A stretch of DNA of 64,000 bases from Caprella mutica. Taxonomy: Eukaryota; Arthropoda; Malacostraca; Amphipoda; Caprellidae. Below are positions 1-11,770 of the stretch, one piece after another. Location of the stretch: positions 248,001 to 312,000 of the forward strand of contig CANNZV010000438.1 in assembly GCA_947561585.1 (NCBI GenBank), given 5' to 3'. The notes under the pieces are model-generated. The model saw nothing but the letters and a program-made list of their open reading frames with translations. It did no database searches and was not told the origin of the DNA. How positions within the stretch are numbered: position 1 is the stretch's first letter; every line of letters begins with the position of its first letter. Position numbers and translations under genes: made by a program.

Positions 1-1421
1 ATCGCGATGTAGTGTCGATATTGCGATGTAGTGTCGGTATTGCGATGTACGTAGTCTCGGTATTGCGATGTAGTGTCGGTATTGCGATGTAGTGTCGTTT
101 TTGCGATGTAGTGTCGTTATTGCGATGTATAGTGTCGTTATTGGAATGTAGTGTCGTTATTCGAATGTAGTGTCGATATTGCGATGTAGTGTCATTATTG
201 CGATGTATAGTGTCGTTATTGCGATGTAGTGTCGGTATTGCGATGTAGTGTCGATATTGCAATGTAGTGTCGTTATTGCGATGTAGTGTCGTTATTGCGA
301 TGTAGTGTCGATATTGCGATGTAATGTCGATATTGCAATGTAGTGTCGTTATTGCGATGTAGTGTCGTTATTGCGATGTAGTGTCGTTATTGCGATGTAG
401 TGTCGTTATTGCAATGTAGTGTCGGTATTGCGATGTAGTGTCGTTATTGCGATGTAGTGTCGTTATTGCGATGTAGTGTCGTTATTGCGATGTAGTGTCG
501 TTATTAGGATGTAGTGTCGTTATTGCGATTTAGTGTCGTTATTGGGATGTAGTGTCGTTATTGCGATGTAGTGTCGTTATTGCGATATAGTGTCGTTATT
601 GCGATGTAGTGTTGTTATTGCGATGTAGTGTCGATATTGAGATGTAGTGTCGTTATCGCGATGTAGTGTCGATATTGAGATGTAGTGTCGATATTGAGAT
701 GTAGTGTCGATATTGAGATGTAGTGTCGTTATCGCGATGTAGTGTCGTTATTGCGATGTAGTGTCGGTATTGCGATGTAGTGTCGTTATTGCGATGTAGT
801 GTCGTTATTGCGATGTATAGTGTCGTTATTGGAATGTAGTGTCGTTATTGCGATGTAGTGTCGTTATTGCAATGTAGTGTCGGTATTGCGATGTAGTGTC
901 GATATTGCAATGTAGTGTCGTTATTGCGATGTAGTGTCGTTATTGCGATGTAGTGTCGATATTGCGATGTAGTGTCGATATTGCAATGTAGTGTCGTTAT
1001 TGCGATGTAGTGTCGTTATTGCGATGTAGTGTCGTTATTTCGATGTAGTGTCGTTATTGCAATGTAGTGTCGGTATTGCGATGTAGTGTCGTTATTGCGA
1101 TGTAGTGTCGTTATTGCGATGTAGTGTCGTTATTGCGATGTAGTGTCGATATTGCAATGTAGTGTCGTTATTGCGATGTAGTGTCGTTATTGGGATGTAG
1201 TGTCGTTATTGCGATGTAGTGTCGTTATTGCGATATAGTGTCGTTATTGCGATGTAGTGTTGTTATTGCGATTTAGTGTCGATATTGAGATGTAGTGTCG
1301 TTATCGCGATGTAGTGTCGATATTGAGATGTAGTGTCGATATTGAGATGTAGTGTCGATATTGAGATGTAGTGACGTTATTACGATGTAGTGTCGATATT
1401 GCGATGTTATGTCGATATTTT
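1..1421. repeat. 19-bp minisatellite, ~75 copies, truncated by window edge
   Basis: Tandem array of a 19-base unit close to ATTGCGATGTAGTGTCGTT. Variants change the base pair after GTCG (TT, AT, GG) or the bases before ATGT (GCG, GCA, GAG, GGG). Some units carry an extra 2-base TA. Variant blocks recur: a run of GAGATG units near 640-720 is repeated near 1290-1370, with similar flanking order, which suggests a ~650-base block duplication. The array is already in progress at base 1 and decays at about 1421. No coding capacity. Confidence 0.97.
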
Positions 1422-4400
1422 GACACTTGCAATCAATCTTCAACTTTAGCTATCTTCAATATATTCAATTATTCATTGGTAGTTTTTAAGACATACAATA
1501 CTGAAAGTACTATCTATTTTTAGCCCAAGTGATAATATTCCACAGAAGGAAAGACCTCGATATGTCTTAGTCACCGTATCAGCTGTCCTAATGCTCTATT
1601 CATAGCCTCTTCTATTTCCTTTGACTCAAAAAAATGATGTTCTATAATAATATAACATAAAATTGTGTAAAACAAAAGTAGTTGGGAATTGTATAAATGG
1701 CAATAACATGCGTTGGTGCTAAAATTCGCACAATGTTATATTTCTGATCGGATTTTCATTCCCAAGATGAGTTTAATTTTTTGGCGTAAAAGAATATTCA
1801 AATTCAAGGTCCACTTCAATTTTTCTGTAGCTCTTAGAGGAGGTAACTTGATGAATAGATTTTGGAACAAGACAATGTCGTTCCTTTGGCCCTAAAATTC
1901 TTCTCAGACACAAATATCTGCCTCCATAAATTAGGACATGCGTCTCTGCTTCTCAATTATGTCCACTTGAGGTCATTCGATGTCATTCCAAATGAACACA
2001 CAGCACACGACATCTACCATCTCAATTCTGCAAACTTCAATGAATAAATTAGAGGCAACTCGACCTGTACTTCCAATGGACTTCTTTAAATTTTGACGCA
2101 GCGTGTAAAAAAAAGGAATTCGTGTTTGATTTATTGGATTGGCCCCTCAACTTCTGATGGGATATTCACGTCAGTGTTATGAATAGGCCCGTGCTACATT
2201 ACCTTCAACGGACTGAGGACCTTTTGAAAGTAGGGAGGCATCAGGAAGTTATATTGGACACTCTCAAGAGAAATGATCTTGTTAAAGTCCGTGTGATGGG
2301 CACTTTCATATTCACCGCTACTTTTCACCTCATTCTTTTATCTTTACAGGAAAAGGAAAACTTGTTGAATATTGAAACTCAGCAAACATTAAATATTAAT
2401 CGAAAGAACGGAATATACTAGATCAAAAATCTTCACCTTATTTCTAAAGTGAAAACCGAAATATAAGCTTCATGATTAGCACATTTCTATTTGCCTACAA
2501 ATTTCCCTTTTTTATAAATAGGTATCTTCTTTTGGAGGCCTCTTTACCTTCTTTCCATTTCATTTGACCGGAGAGAGGGCAACTATTGACCCCACGGAAA
2601 GTGACGTAGAATTTTCCTTCCTGAGAGCCACTTCTAAACAATTCACTCGGAGATGCCTCTGATATTTACACCAACATTTGAAACTTTTGATCTTTTTCTC
2701 TCTAAGCTGAACTTCTGTGCGCATTTGCTTTCAAAGATGATAACAGCTCAATTTTACAGTCTAAACTTGACCAATTGTAGGTTATTGACCTGGAGTGATT
2801 CATAAATTGAAATTTCAATCAACTGACTCGCATATTGCTTCTTGCAAGAGATTGTAATCTACTGTACCAAAAAAATGTACTTCAAGTACTTTCTTGCTGA
2901 ATCCCAAAAATCCTATTCGTTCCTTCGGTTATTTGACCTAGTGGGCAATGTCTGGCAGGATAACCTAGGACGAGAACTCCTATCACACATCGATCAGTGA
3001 GTCATGAGATCTACCGCCGAGACAGAGGCTGATTATCTTTGTTTTCTGACCCCAATAATTGTCTCATCAATCCTCATTATCTTCTTAATCTTCTACTTTG
3101 GACTATTCCTAGGATAAGTTAATCTCTTAAATACATTTCATTGAAATTATTTTGAGATACCTAACTAGTTTACTAATTAAATCATGACAGTTTGGTGTAA
3201 TTGGATTGTTCTTATACCATCATTTAAAGATTAAATAACGTGCAAACTTTAGTAGCATCCTTACCTCACAATCAACTATAATACAATTGTTAAAAAGAAT
3301 AGCATGCCTTATTGTATAACCATTCAAAAAGAGATAATTTGTAATAAATCACTGAACCATCATAACTCTTAAATTTGACTAAAATGTTAAATGCACACAA
3401 TTATATAAGACCGTTTTTAAGTTTTACGATCTAAATAACATGATTAATTCAGCATGAATATATATTGAAGGATAGAAAAGCAAGGAGAGATAAAGTTATA
3501 AGAAGAAGGTAATGCATGTATATCTTATAATAGGTAATATATGTATAAATAGATGCTCATGAAGAAATCCATCAGGCAACATGCTTTCAACGCATTTCTC
3601 ATCTGCTAAAATACGAATGCATAAGAAAAAGAATGTTAGTAAATATTGATTTCCGAAGTTGAAATATCCACACTATTAATTACAACTTCTTCATGTTTTA
3701 ATTACAACAATAATCAAAAAATATTAATAATTTTTTTATTAAAGACAATATTATTCCATTGAACTAAGATGTTCATTTAATTTTTTTAAAGACAGAATTT
3801 TCCATGTTCATTGGATAAAAACTTGAGAATTATTGTATGATTTGTGAATATTTCACCTCAGTTCGGTTAGTTCGTTGTTGACTTCTGTGGTGACTTACTT
3901 GCGTTTTTGATGAGGTCGTTTTTATTTACTCCACCTGCAATTCAAACATGAGTAACGGTGTGAGAAAGAGTTCATTGTACAATCAGCTAGTCTATAATAA
4001 GATGAAAAGCGAATAGTCAGCCCCTATGACGTCCCTCTTGAGTGTTGAGTACAGTGCAAGTTATAAGAATGGGAAAACAGAGACCGCCATAGGGTGATAA
4101 GATTGAGCTTTGAGATAAAATGGAGGCAGGTAGGAAGTTCTCGTGAAAATTTACCTAAGAATAGAAACTTGAATCATAGAGAGGTTGATTCTGTCACACA
4201 TAAAGATTATATATTATATGATAGCTTCCATATTGAACCTTATCGTACGTACTAATGTAGCAGCATTGGTACATTCTCAGATTTTTAAATTTTTCACAGC
4301 TGATGTAAAATTTAAAGGACAAGAATTTTAGAACCAAATATCGCAGGAACATTTTACGTTAATGAAAATAAATTGTAAACCCTATTATGAACCGTATTTC

Positions 4401-4508
4401 AATTAACTTTAAGGAAATTACCATCTAGTTATGCAGAGTAATTTTAAAAAGTGAAAAATTTAAAGTTATAAAAGAGGTCTCGTTTATATCTTTTAGCAAA
4501 CCCTGTAT
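1422..4508. other. non-coding AT-rich stretch, no gene recognised
   Basis: I see no convincing gene. Short open frames at 1713-2047 and 2179-2421 have neither good start context nor splice signals that join them. A minus-strand stretch near 2545-2620 has an acceptor-like CTCTCAG and a donor-like GTAAAG around a short open frame, but it is not in phase with the candidate exons to its right. The moderately GC-rich part (1540-3060) may be an old repeat. Confidence 0.5.
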
Positions 4509-5437
4509 TTTTAGATGAAGCATCACCATTTAGATGAAGCATCACCATTTAGATGAAGCATCACCATTTAGATGAAGCATCACCATTTAGATGAAGCATC
4601 ACCATTTAGATGAAGCATCACCATTTAGATGAAGCATCACCATTTAGATGAAGCATCACCATTTAGATGAAGCATCACCATTTAGATGAAGCATCACCAT
4701 TTAGATGAAGCATCACCATTTAGATGAAGCATCATCATTTAGATGAAGCATCAACATTTAGATGAAGCATCACCATTTAGATGAAGCATCACCATTTAGA
4801 TGAAGCATCACCATTTAGATGAAGCATCACCATTTAGATGAAGCATCACCATTTAGATGAAGCATCACCATTTAGATGAAGCATCACCATTTAGATGAAG
4901 CATCACCATTTAGATGAAGCATCACCATTTAGATGAAGCATCACCATTTAGATGAAGCATCACCATTTAGATGAAGCATCACCATTTAGATGAAGCATCA
5001 CCATTTAGATGAAGCATCACCATTTAGATGAAGCATCATCATTTAGATGAAGCATCACCATTTAGATGAAGCATCACCATTTAGATGAAGCATCACCATT
5101 TTGATGAAGCATCACCATTTAGATGAAGCATCACCATTTAGATGAAGCATCACCATTTAGATGAAGCATCACCATTTAGATGAAGCATCACAATTTAGAT
5201 GAAGCATCACCATTTAGATGAAGCATCACAATTTAGATGAAGCATCACCATTTAGATGAAGCATCACCATTTAGATGAAGCATCACCATTTAGATGAAGC
5301 ATCACCATTTAGATGAGCCATCACCATTTAGATGCGACATCACAACTTAGATGCTACATCACAATTTAGATGCTACATCACAATTTAGATGCTACATCAC
5401 AATTTAGATACTACATCACAATTTAGATGCTGCATCT
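4509..5437. repeat. 19-bp minisatellite, ~49 copies
   Basis: Tandem array of the 19-base unit ATTTAGATGAAGCATCACC, nearly perfect over about 800 bases. It then changes abruptly to a variant (AATTTAGATGCTACATCAC) for the last five or six units at 5330-5437. The sharp border between homogeneous and variant units suggests recent local expansion from the left side. Same unit length as the array at 1-1421, but no clear sequence relationship. Confidence 0.97.
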
Positions 5438-5641
5438 AATAAGAGCATTCATCAACGTACGACAGGTTAATATGGAAGACTATATAGCACTGATAAATAA
5501 TAAATGCATCTGCGAACTTGTCAGGCTGGAATAGAAGCAATTAGTATCATATTAATGAGAGCGCTTGACTTCATCTCGCAGCATCGGAACAGCCAAGATA
5601 TAAGAAAACGGCAGTTAAGTAGCGGTGCATTCCTTTCTTAC

Positions 5642-6469
5642 CGCCGCCGGTGCTTCGGGCTGGTTGAGATTTGGACTCCTTGGGTGCGGTTTCTTTATCG
5701 GTATCGGCTGACAGGGCCAAGATAGCAGTAAGGTTTGTTATGGCGTCTACACAGCGACAACAACAAGGAAAACAATAACAGTGATAAAGGAGTCAAGGGG
5801 TGGTATTAGATACTGAGTTTAAGAGAATCCAGTTTGTAGTATTGGCTATGTATTCAAATTACAACAGGAAGTAATTAAATCATCAAAATAGTGGTTTTCA
5901 AAGGAAATTTGGGTCAAAATTTTTAGATTATAATATTAGTTAAAATATTTTGAATGAATATGAGATTTCAGTAGAATCCAATATTGGCTAATATATTTAT
6001 TTAATATAGGTAGTTTAATTAATGAGTTTAAATAAGTTAATATTATCTGTAAGACTAGTTAATGTATGTTTATATTAGTCTTTAGTTTACAATAAAGGAA
6101 GGTTTAATTTAGTACAGAGGAGTTTATAAAGCGAAAAACTACGGATTTAAGTTTATAGTTCATTAACAACAGAGCATTTAGAATACTATGTACTAAATTA
6201 AAACATATATCTATTACACAAAGCTATTTGTTACGATCGTCAGAAACTGTAATGATATTATTTTAGAACAAATAAAACTTTATAGTATTAAATGATAATA
6301 TAGAATTTTGTAATTTATTAATACTTCATATTATATTGTGTGGAGAATAATTATTATTTTTGAATTTTAAATCAAATTACCCATTGTGAATTTTATTTGA
6401 AACATAAAACAATGAATATTTAGTAGCAACTACACCCAAGTTAGGTTACACCCCCAGTCACTTACCCAT
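5642..6469 (-). CDS. 5' coding exons of an unrecognised gene (start codon and 36 codons)
   Basis: Candidate gene start on the minus strand. Exon 6466-6522 is bounded by TTGTTCTCAG and CCATGG|GTAAGT and ends with an ATG in near-ideal context (CCAACCATGG). Spliced to exon 5642-5746 (acceptor after a T-rich tract ending in TAG, donor GGCG|GTAAGA), the frame stays open: it starts MDAITNLTAILALSADTDK, then continues with a Lys/Pro/Ser-rich stretch ending in Gly residues, in phase 1. The N-terminus is mildly hydrophobic but not a clear signal peptide. I do not recognise the family. I found no in-phase downstream exon between 1 and 5641, so the rest should lie beyond the left edge. Splice signals and Kozak context are seen directly; that this is a gene is inference. 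Confidence 0.42.
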
Positions 6470-6522
6470 GGTTGGTCGATGCTCCTCCAATCAGTCCTCG
6501 AATGGGGATGGGGGGTGGGAAC

Positions 6523-8537
6523 CTGAGAACAAAAAATGTTCAAGTTAAAATCAGAATTTTAAACAATAAACTGGATCACTTTGAGTGACATTGCAATGTT
6601 TACTTCTATTTATTAATCAACTGAAATAAAACATTTAAAACCGGAATTAATATCCATGTGATTGTGAAAAAGTCTGGAGCCCGTTGGTACATTTTATTTT
6701 CATTGTTTTATGTAGAATAAAATTTACATTAAATCATGGATTCTAAAATATTTCTTCTGATTCAGGTATACAAATTTCAGATCAAAATGTGGAAGAGGAT
6801 TTCAACAAAGAAACAACCTACTGGAATCTATTGAGAAGTCATTACTAAAAACTAATTTATGGTGAATTATAGAATATTAAAAGTGGGACGCTGTTCAAAC
6901 CCTTCCTCAAACTCTTTGCTATTTTCAAACTCTTTGGAAACATAAACTCTCCATTTTATGGCAACTCTTCGTTTTATGGAAAATCTCTGTTATCTACAAA
7001 CTCTCCGGTCTGTTCAAACTACGGTATCTGAATATTCTCTAATCTTCTATGCTTCACCATTAATTTCTCTCTGGGTTCTCTCTACTCAATCCAGTTAGTG
7101 ATATAAAAATTGTGCCGCTAAGCCTGTGTCCAATGATTAGACTGAGGATTACAAGTCTAGCACATGTAATGCTATTAGTCTCTGTACATGATAAGTGGAA
7201 TAGAGGTCTACAGGTAAAGAGTTGAGGAGCTGATTATTTGGAAGATAAATATAAATTTTTAATATATATTAGATTTGAAAAAGAGTGTGGGAACATTACA
7301 TCCCTTGATACAGTTCTGATTGAATTCTATGAGTGAATTTATGTACTATTTATCTATTAAAATTGTTCATAGTTGTAATAAATATTTCAAGAGTTCTTCA
7401 CAGTACTTAAGAGGTTAACCCTAGTGGAATATCATTATCTTATTGCTAAGATGATATCCACTTTGATATACAAGATTTTTTTTAAATAAATGTACCAAAT
7501 AATGTTGCAAGGGCTAATTATATGGAGAGTTAATTATTTAATTTCACTAATGGTATAAATGATCTGTTCCATAGAATAACACAAATGGAAATTTTCAAGT
7601 AACTATTCTTTAATATATCTTATATCAAAGAAACAGAGACAATTTTGTGTGATGAAATACTCATTTTCTTTCGTTTTCAATGAATATAGATTTTAAAATA
7701 ATCAAGACTGTGTTTTTAATCGAAAATATTGTCGTTAAAAAAATAGAAATGGACCAGGTAGGATATTAAACTGTGTATGAAAAGAACACAATCAAATACT
7801 GCTTCTGAATAAAAAATAACTAATCTAATAAATGTATTACTGTTATACAAGTGTTTTAATATGACATTCTCTCTGGTTCCTGTACATTAATAATATTACG
7901 GATAACAAACAAAAAGGTCCAATTATAAAACAAAGTATATGAGATGTGATAGTTTCAAACGGTATGTCTTTCATTCCAATCAACATTTCATTACAAGCCT
8001 CGTTAAACACAGCAGAAGTAATAATATCACATCAATAAAAGAAGAAAAACAATAAGGAGTTAAGTCTCCTTATTGCTTACTATTTTCTCAATGGTTATGT
8101 AGCTAATTTTATATCAATAGGGAATACGATGACTAACAAGGCGATTATGTTTAGAATATTGTAAGACTGTTTGTTCAATTCAATAGAATCATCAGCAAAA
8201 ATATTGTGTAAAATATTTATATATGTTAAGCTACGTTAATAAAATAAAGCTTACTGATACAAAACATGAAGATATTAGTATGTGCTATTCAATTCAACTT
8301 ATAAAAACACTGCATTAATTTCTAGCCTCTTAAAATTGAAAATGAATTAAAAACTTGCATAGAAAATAGTATTAAAGAATATAATGTATAATTCAATACA
8401 ATGTAGTTTTAATGATTTAATTACTTATACTTCATCCAATGATGTGAATTCAGAACAACTTGTACTCAATTAATGTGAGTAATATCACCTATTTTTTCTT
8501 ATAAAATTTTGGATGGTTAAAAAAATTATAATTAAGG
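6523..8537. other. AT-rich non-coding stretch, nothing recognised
   Basis: No open frame with coding character, no long tandem repeat and no clear inverted-repeat element. It would be intronic if the minus-strand exon chain is real. Confidence 0.5.
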
Positions 8538-9063
8538 TTTAACCCTAATGAGTTTGACGTGTGTTTTCTAAGCACATGATTTTTTAATTACTTGTCATTC
8601 ATGTCATTCTTTTAAATTTAAGAGCCTTTCTTGACTTTGTTCCTGCATAAATACTAAATAAATTTATATTAAAAGTTAACAAAATTTACGTATCGTCGTA
8701 AATCAGCGTAAATTATGGAATTAATTGCACTGTGGTGACGTGTGGCGACGTAAAAATACAGTTTGGTTAGCCAATAAGCACGAATTTGCATGGAGTACAG
8801 ACACATGCACGAGCTGTGATTGGGTCACACTCCACCCAATCGCAGATCTGCTCTCTCAGTTGTCAATGTATTACATACCTATGTATTTATTACTTCTTTT
8901 ATGCTCAATATTTTAAATTGAAATTTGGTACACATTAGTTTACTATACCATGATTTTTAGTTTAGTATACCTTGGTATATACTAACAGTTTGTAAAAAAA
9001 TACAGTACCGTAGGTACTCAAACCTTCTCGTTCATTCTGATAGTCAAACTCATAAGGGTTTAT
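8538..9063. mobile_element. dispersed repeat, copy 1 of 2 (partner at 31318-31870)
   Basis: About 525 bases align with 31318-31870 in the same orientation. Shared segments include CTTTCTTGACTTTGTTCCT, GACGTGTGGC next to AAATACAG, GAGCTGTGATT near TCACACTCCA, and CAAACCTTCTCGTT. The two copies differ by many substitutions and small indels, so both are old. No coding capacity. It is probably an internal part of a DNA transposon, since the other copy lies inside a hAT-like element. Confidence 0.8.
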
Positions 9064-9240
9064 GGTTAAACAAATTCATAATGAAGGTTTAATGGTTAAG
9101 GAAATAGATAATAATGGTTTAATGGGTAAAACTGGAAAATTATGGTTTTATTACTACCAAATAGATAATCATAATCGAATAGATAAATATGATTAAATAG
9201 TTAAAAATTGGATAATAATGGTTTAATCTGATAGACTCAC

Positions 9241-9516
9241 CGTAGTAGGATGAATCAGTGTTTGTTTTTCAGGGACGGGTATCTAGTTGAATCCGTTACT
9301 CTCTCCCCTTACTGTAGCCTGAATGGCATCATCTGTTATCACTTTGGTCGGTGGGGGCCATTTCAGTACACTTTAGAGTCTAGTCCTAATGTCACATTTT
9401 CAACACAAACCACTGGTCAAAATACAAACATAGCGCGCCAGGAACAAACAGTGCCTTTGCTCCCCTGTTTCTTTTCCTGATAATCAAACAGGAAGGAGGT
9501 CCAGCCGCTCAACCAA
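9241..9516 (-). other. candidate 5' untranslated exon of the gene starting at 6469
   Basis: Minus-strand segment with an excellent acceptor (TTTCTTTCTCTTGCAG) and an excellent donor (CTACG|GTGAGTC). It is GC-richer than its surroundings. All three minus frames carry stops across its length, so if transcribed it would be untranslated leader. Its place upstream of 6466-6522 on the same strand supports a leader exon. An overlapping plus-strand open frame (9250-9480) has no other support. Confidence 0.35.
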
Positions 9517-9841
9517 CTGCAAGAGAAAGAAAAATGTTAGAGTTTTTGTGGGGGAACTTCAAGTGCGGGATTAGCAAATACTTAAACAAATAAAGCCTTA
9601 AATTCTCACACAACAAAAGAACAATCTCATACTCATTTTCTGTTGGTTAATTCGTTATTTATTTCGGTTTGATGATAATTTTTGATATTTAAGAATAATA
9701 GAAATTAAAGATATTTTCAATTTTAGTCTACGGAGTTTGCTAAGAATATTTGACTTACTTTCTAGACATGAAATTATTGAATTTTTTTTTTAGTATTTCG
9801 AAATGAGAAATAAAAACGATTGTAATTAAATAAATTGGAAA

Positions 9842-10951
9842 TAAAGAGAGCATTGAGAGATGAGATGAGAGCAGTGAGAAGTGTGATGAGAGCAATGAGA
9901 GGTGTGATGAGAGCATTGAGAGAAGAGATGAGAGCAGTGAGAGGTGTGATGAGAGCAGTGAGAAGTGTGATGAGAGCAGTGAGAAGTGGGATGAGAGCAG
10001 TGAGAGGTGTGATGAGAGCAGTGAGAGGTGTGATGAGAGCAGTGAGAGGTGTGATGAGAGCAGTGAGAAGTGTGATGAGAGCAGTGAGAAGTGTGATGAG
10101 AGCAGTGAGAGGTGTGATGAGAGAAGTGAGAAGTGTGAAGAGAGCAGTGAGAGGTGTGATGAGAGCAGTGAGAAGTGTGATGAGAGCAGTGAGAGGTGTG
10201 ATGAGAGCAGTGAGAGGTGTGATGAGAGCAGTGAGAAGTGGGATGAGAGCAGTGAGAGGTGTGATGAGAGCAGTGAGAGGTGTGATGAGAGCAGTGAGAA
10301 GTGTGATGAGAGCAGTGAGAAGTGTGATGAGAGCAGTGAGAGGTGTGATGAGAGAAGTGAGAAGTGTGAAGAGAGCAGTGAGAGGTGTGATGAGAGCAGT
10401 GAGAAGTGTGATGAGAGCAGTGAGAAGTGTGATGAGAGCAGTGAGAGGTGTGATGAGAGAAGTGAGAAGTGTGAAGAGAGCAGTGAGAGGTGAGATGAGA
10501 GCAGTGAGAGGTGAGATGAGAGCAGTGAGAGGTGTGAAGAGAGCAGTGAGAGGTGTGATGAGAGCAGTGAGAGGTGAGATGAGAGCAGTGAGAGGTGAGA
10601 TGAGAGCAGGGAGAGGTGTGTGAAGAGAGCAGTGAGAAGTGTGATGAGAGCAGTGAGAAGTGTGATGAGAGCAGTGAGAGGTGTGATGAGAGCAGTGAGA
10701 GGTGTGAAGAGAGCAGTGAGAGGTGTGATTAGAGCAGTGAGAGGTGTGAAGAGAGCAGTGAGAGGTGTGATGAGAGCAGTGAGAAGTGTGAAGAGAGCAG
10801 TGAGAGGTGTGATGAGAGCAGTGAGAGGTGTGATGAGAGCAGTGAGAAGTGTGAAGAGAGCAGTGAGAGGTGTGATGAGAGCAGTGAGAAGTGTGATGAG
10901 AGCAGTAAAAGGTGTGATGAGAGCAGTGAGAGTGTGATGAGAGCAGTGATG
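9842..10951. repeat. 21-bp minisatellite, ~53 copies, open in several frames
   Basis: Tandem array of ATGAGAGCAGTGAGAGGTGTG with variants (AAGTGTG, GAGATG, GTGAAG). Because the unit is 21 bases (7 codons) and lacks stops, it produces long artificial frames on both strands, for example repeats of MRAVRGV on plus. A sub-block of about 230 bases near 10010-10240 recurs near 10240-10480 with the same order of variants, so the array also grew by multi-unit duplication. The purine-rich strand is the plus strand throughout. Confidence 0.97.
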
Positions 10952-11083
10952 AAATATCAAAATTATTCCAAATAATAATAAAGTCATCCACACTTTAACT
11001 GTTATTCTACATTAAATTTCAAACTAGGCATGACACAGCTAATAATTATTTCTATTTTCCCCCAATAACATTGCCATATTTTA

Positions 11084-11275
11084 AAGGCTTGCAAACTGCA
11101 AGCCAATTTTTGAGCCAAATTTTCACTAAAACTCTAAGCCAAGACAATTTCGCTTCACTTCTGAAGATTTCAAGCCATAATTAACATAGGAACATAGGAT
11201 TTAATACAAATTTTAAGCCAATTACATACATCATAGTTTTGACAATTTGAATTGTAAGCCAATTAATTGGCTTTA
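11084..11275. mobile_element. short inverted-repeat element of the AAGCCAAT / TAACATAGGA core family
   Basis: Closely matches 38138-38250 in the same orientation (GGCTTGCAAACTGCAAGCCAAT, then AAGATTTCAAGCC and AATTAACATAGGA). A diverged reverse copy lies at 37335-37435. It carries the same core as many short elements in the mannosidase introns but different arms. Confidence 0.7.
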
Positions 11276-11500
11276 ACTGCCATACTCTATAACATGGTAC
11301 CATTGGAGTGTCTCTCCTAGCGTACGAATGCAGTGCTAAGTTCGACCTTTGGGAGCTGGTGAAGTAATCACCAACCAGCTGATGGCCCTGACTCACTGCT
11401 TGGTAAGACAAGTGACAGTGCTGGGGCTACTCTTACCTGTCTTTTGCTGGGGAAATGTGCGAGTTGCGTTGCGTCTTTTGTTCGCTGTTAGCCTCAGTAC

Positions 11501-11745
11501 CTAGAGAACAGGGAGTGACGCACTTCTTATCAACACTGTGTCTTAGCGCGCACTGAGCGTCGCATTGCTCCCACAGGACTGGCTGCAGGAGCAGTGACGT
11601 CACTGCCTCACTGACCAATGAGAGGGGAGATAGGATTCAGAGGGAAAAAGAGAAGGGCTCCTTCAATGGCAATAGAGAGAAGCAATGAAAGCTGCTAGAG
11701 AGGAGAGAGGTCCTAGTACTCCCCTGTTTGTAGTGCTATTTCCCT
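11501..11745 (-). promoter_or_regulatory. candidate promoter and first exon, minus strand
   Basis: GC-rich island in an AT-rich region. On the minus strand it reads through a CT-rich segment, a CCAAT-type box (CTCATTGGTCAG on minus), a palindromic CRE (TGACGTCA) near 11595, and then a donor-like CTCTAG|GTACTG at 11501/11500. With the acceptor at 9516 this would make a leader intron for the gene at 5642-6469. These elements are common by chance and in transposons (another TGACGTCA occurs in the element at 42.7 kb), so promoter function is inference. Confidence 0.28.
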
Positions 11746-11770
11746 AACACCATTTGCAGTAACTCTAGCC

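Noticed and set aside
1..1421. Direct repeats that might suggest a CRISPR array
   Set aside because: Units are contiguous, without unique spacers, and the genome is eukaryotic.
5695..6522. Reading exons 6466-6522 and 5642-5746 in the alternative phase as the C-terminus of a small Pro-rich peptide ending ...YCYLGPVSRYR
   Set aside because: The phase is compatible, but the ATG in ideal Kozak context at the exon end and the longer open frame into a donor make the gene-start reading better. It is kept as a possible alternative only.
9755..10993. Long open frames (up to 412 codons) on both strands
   Set aside because: They are produced by a stop-free 21-bp tandem repeat. All frames show the same periodicity and there is no start context or splicing.
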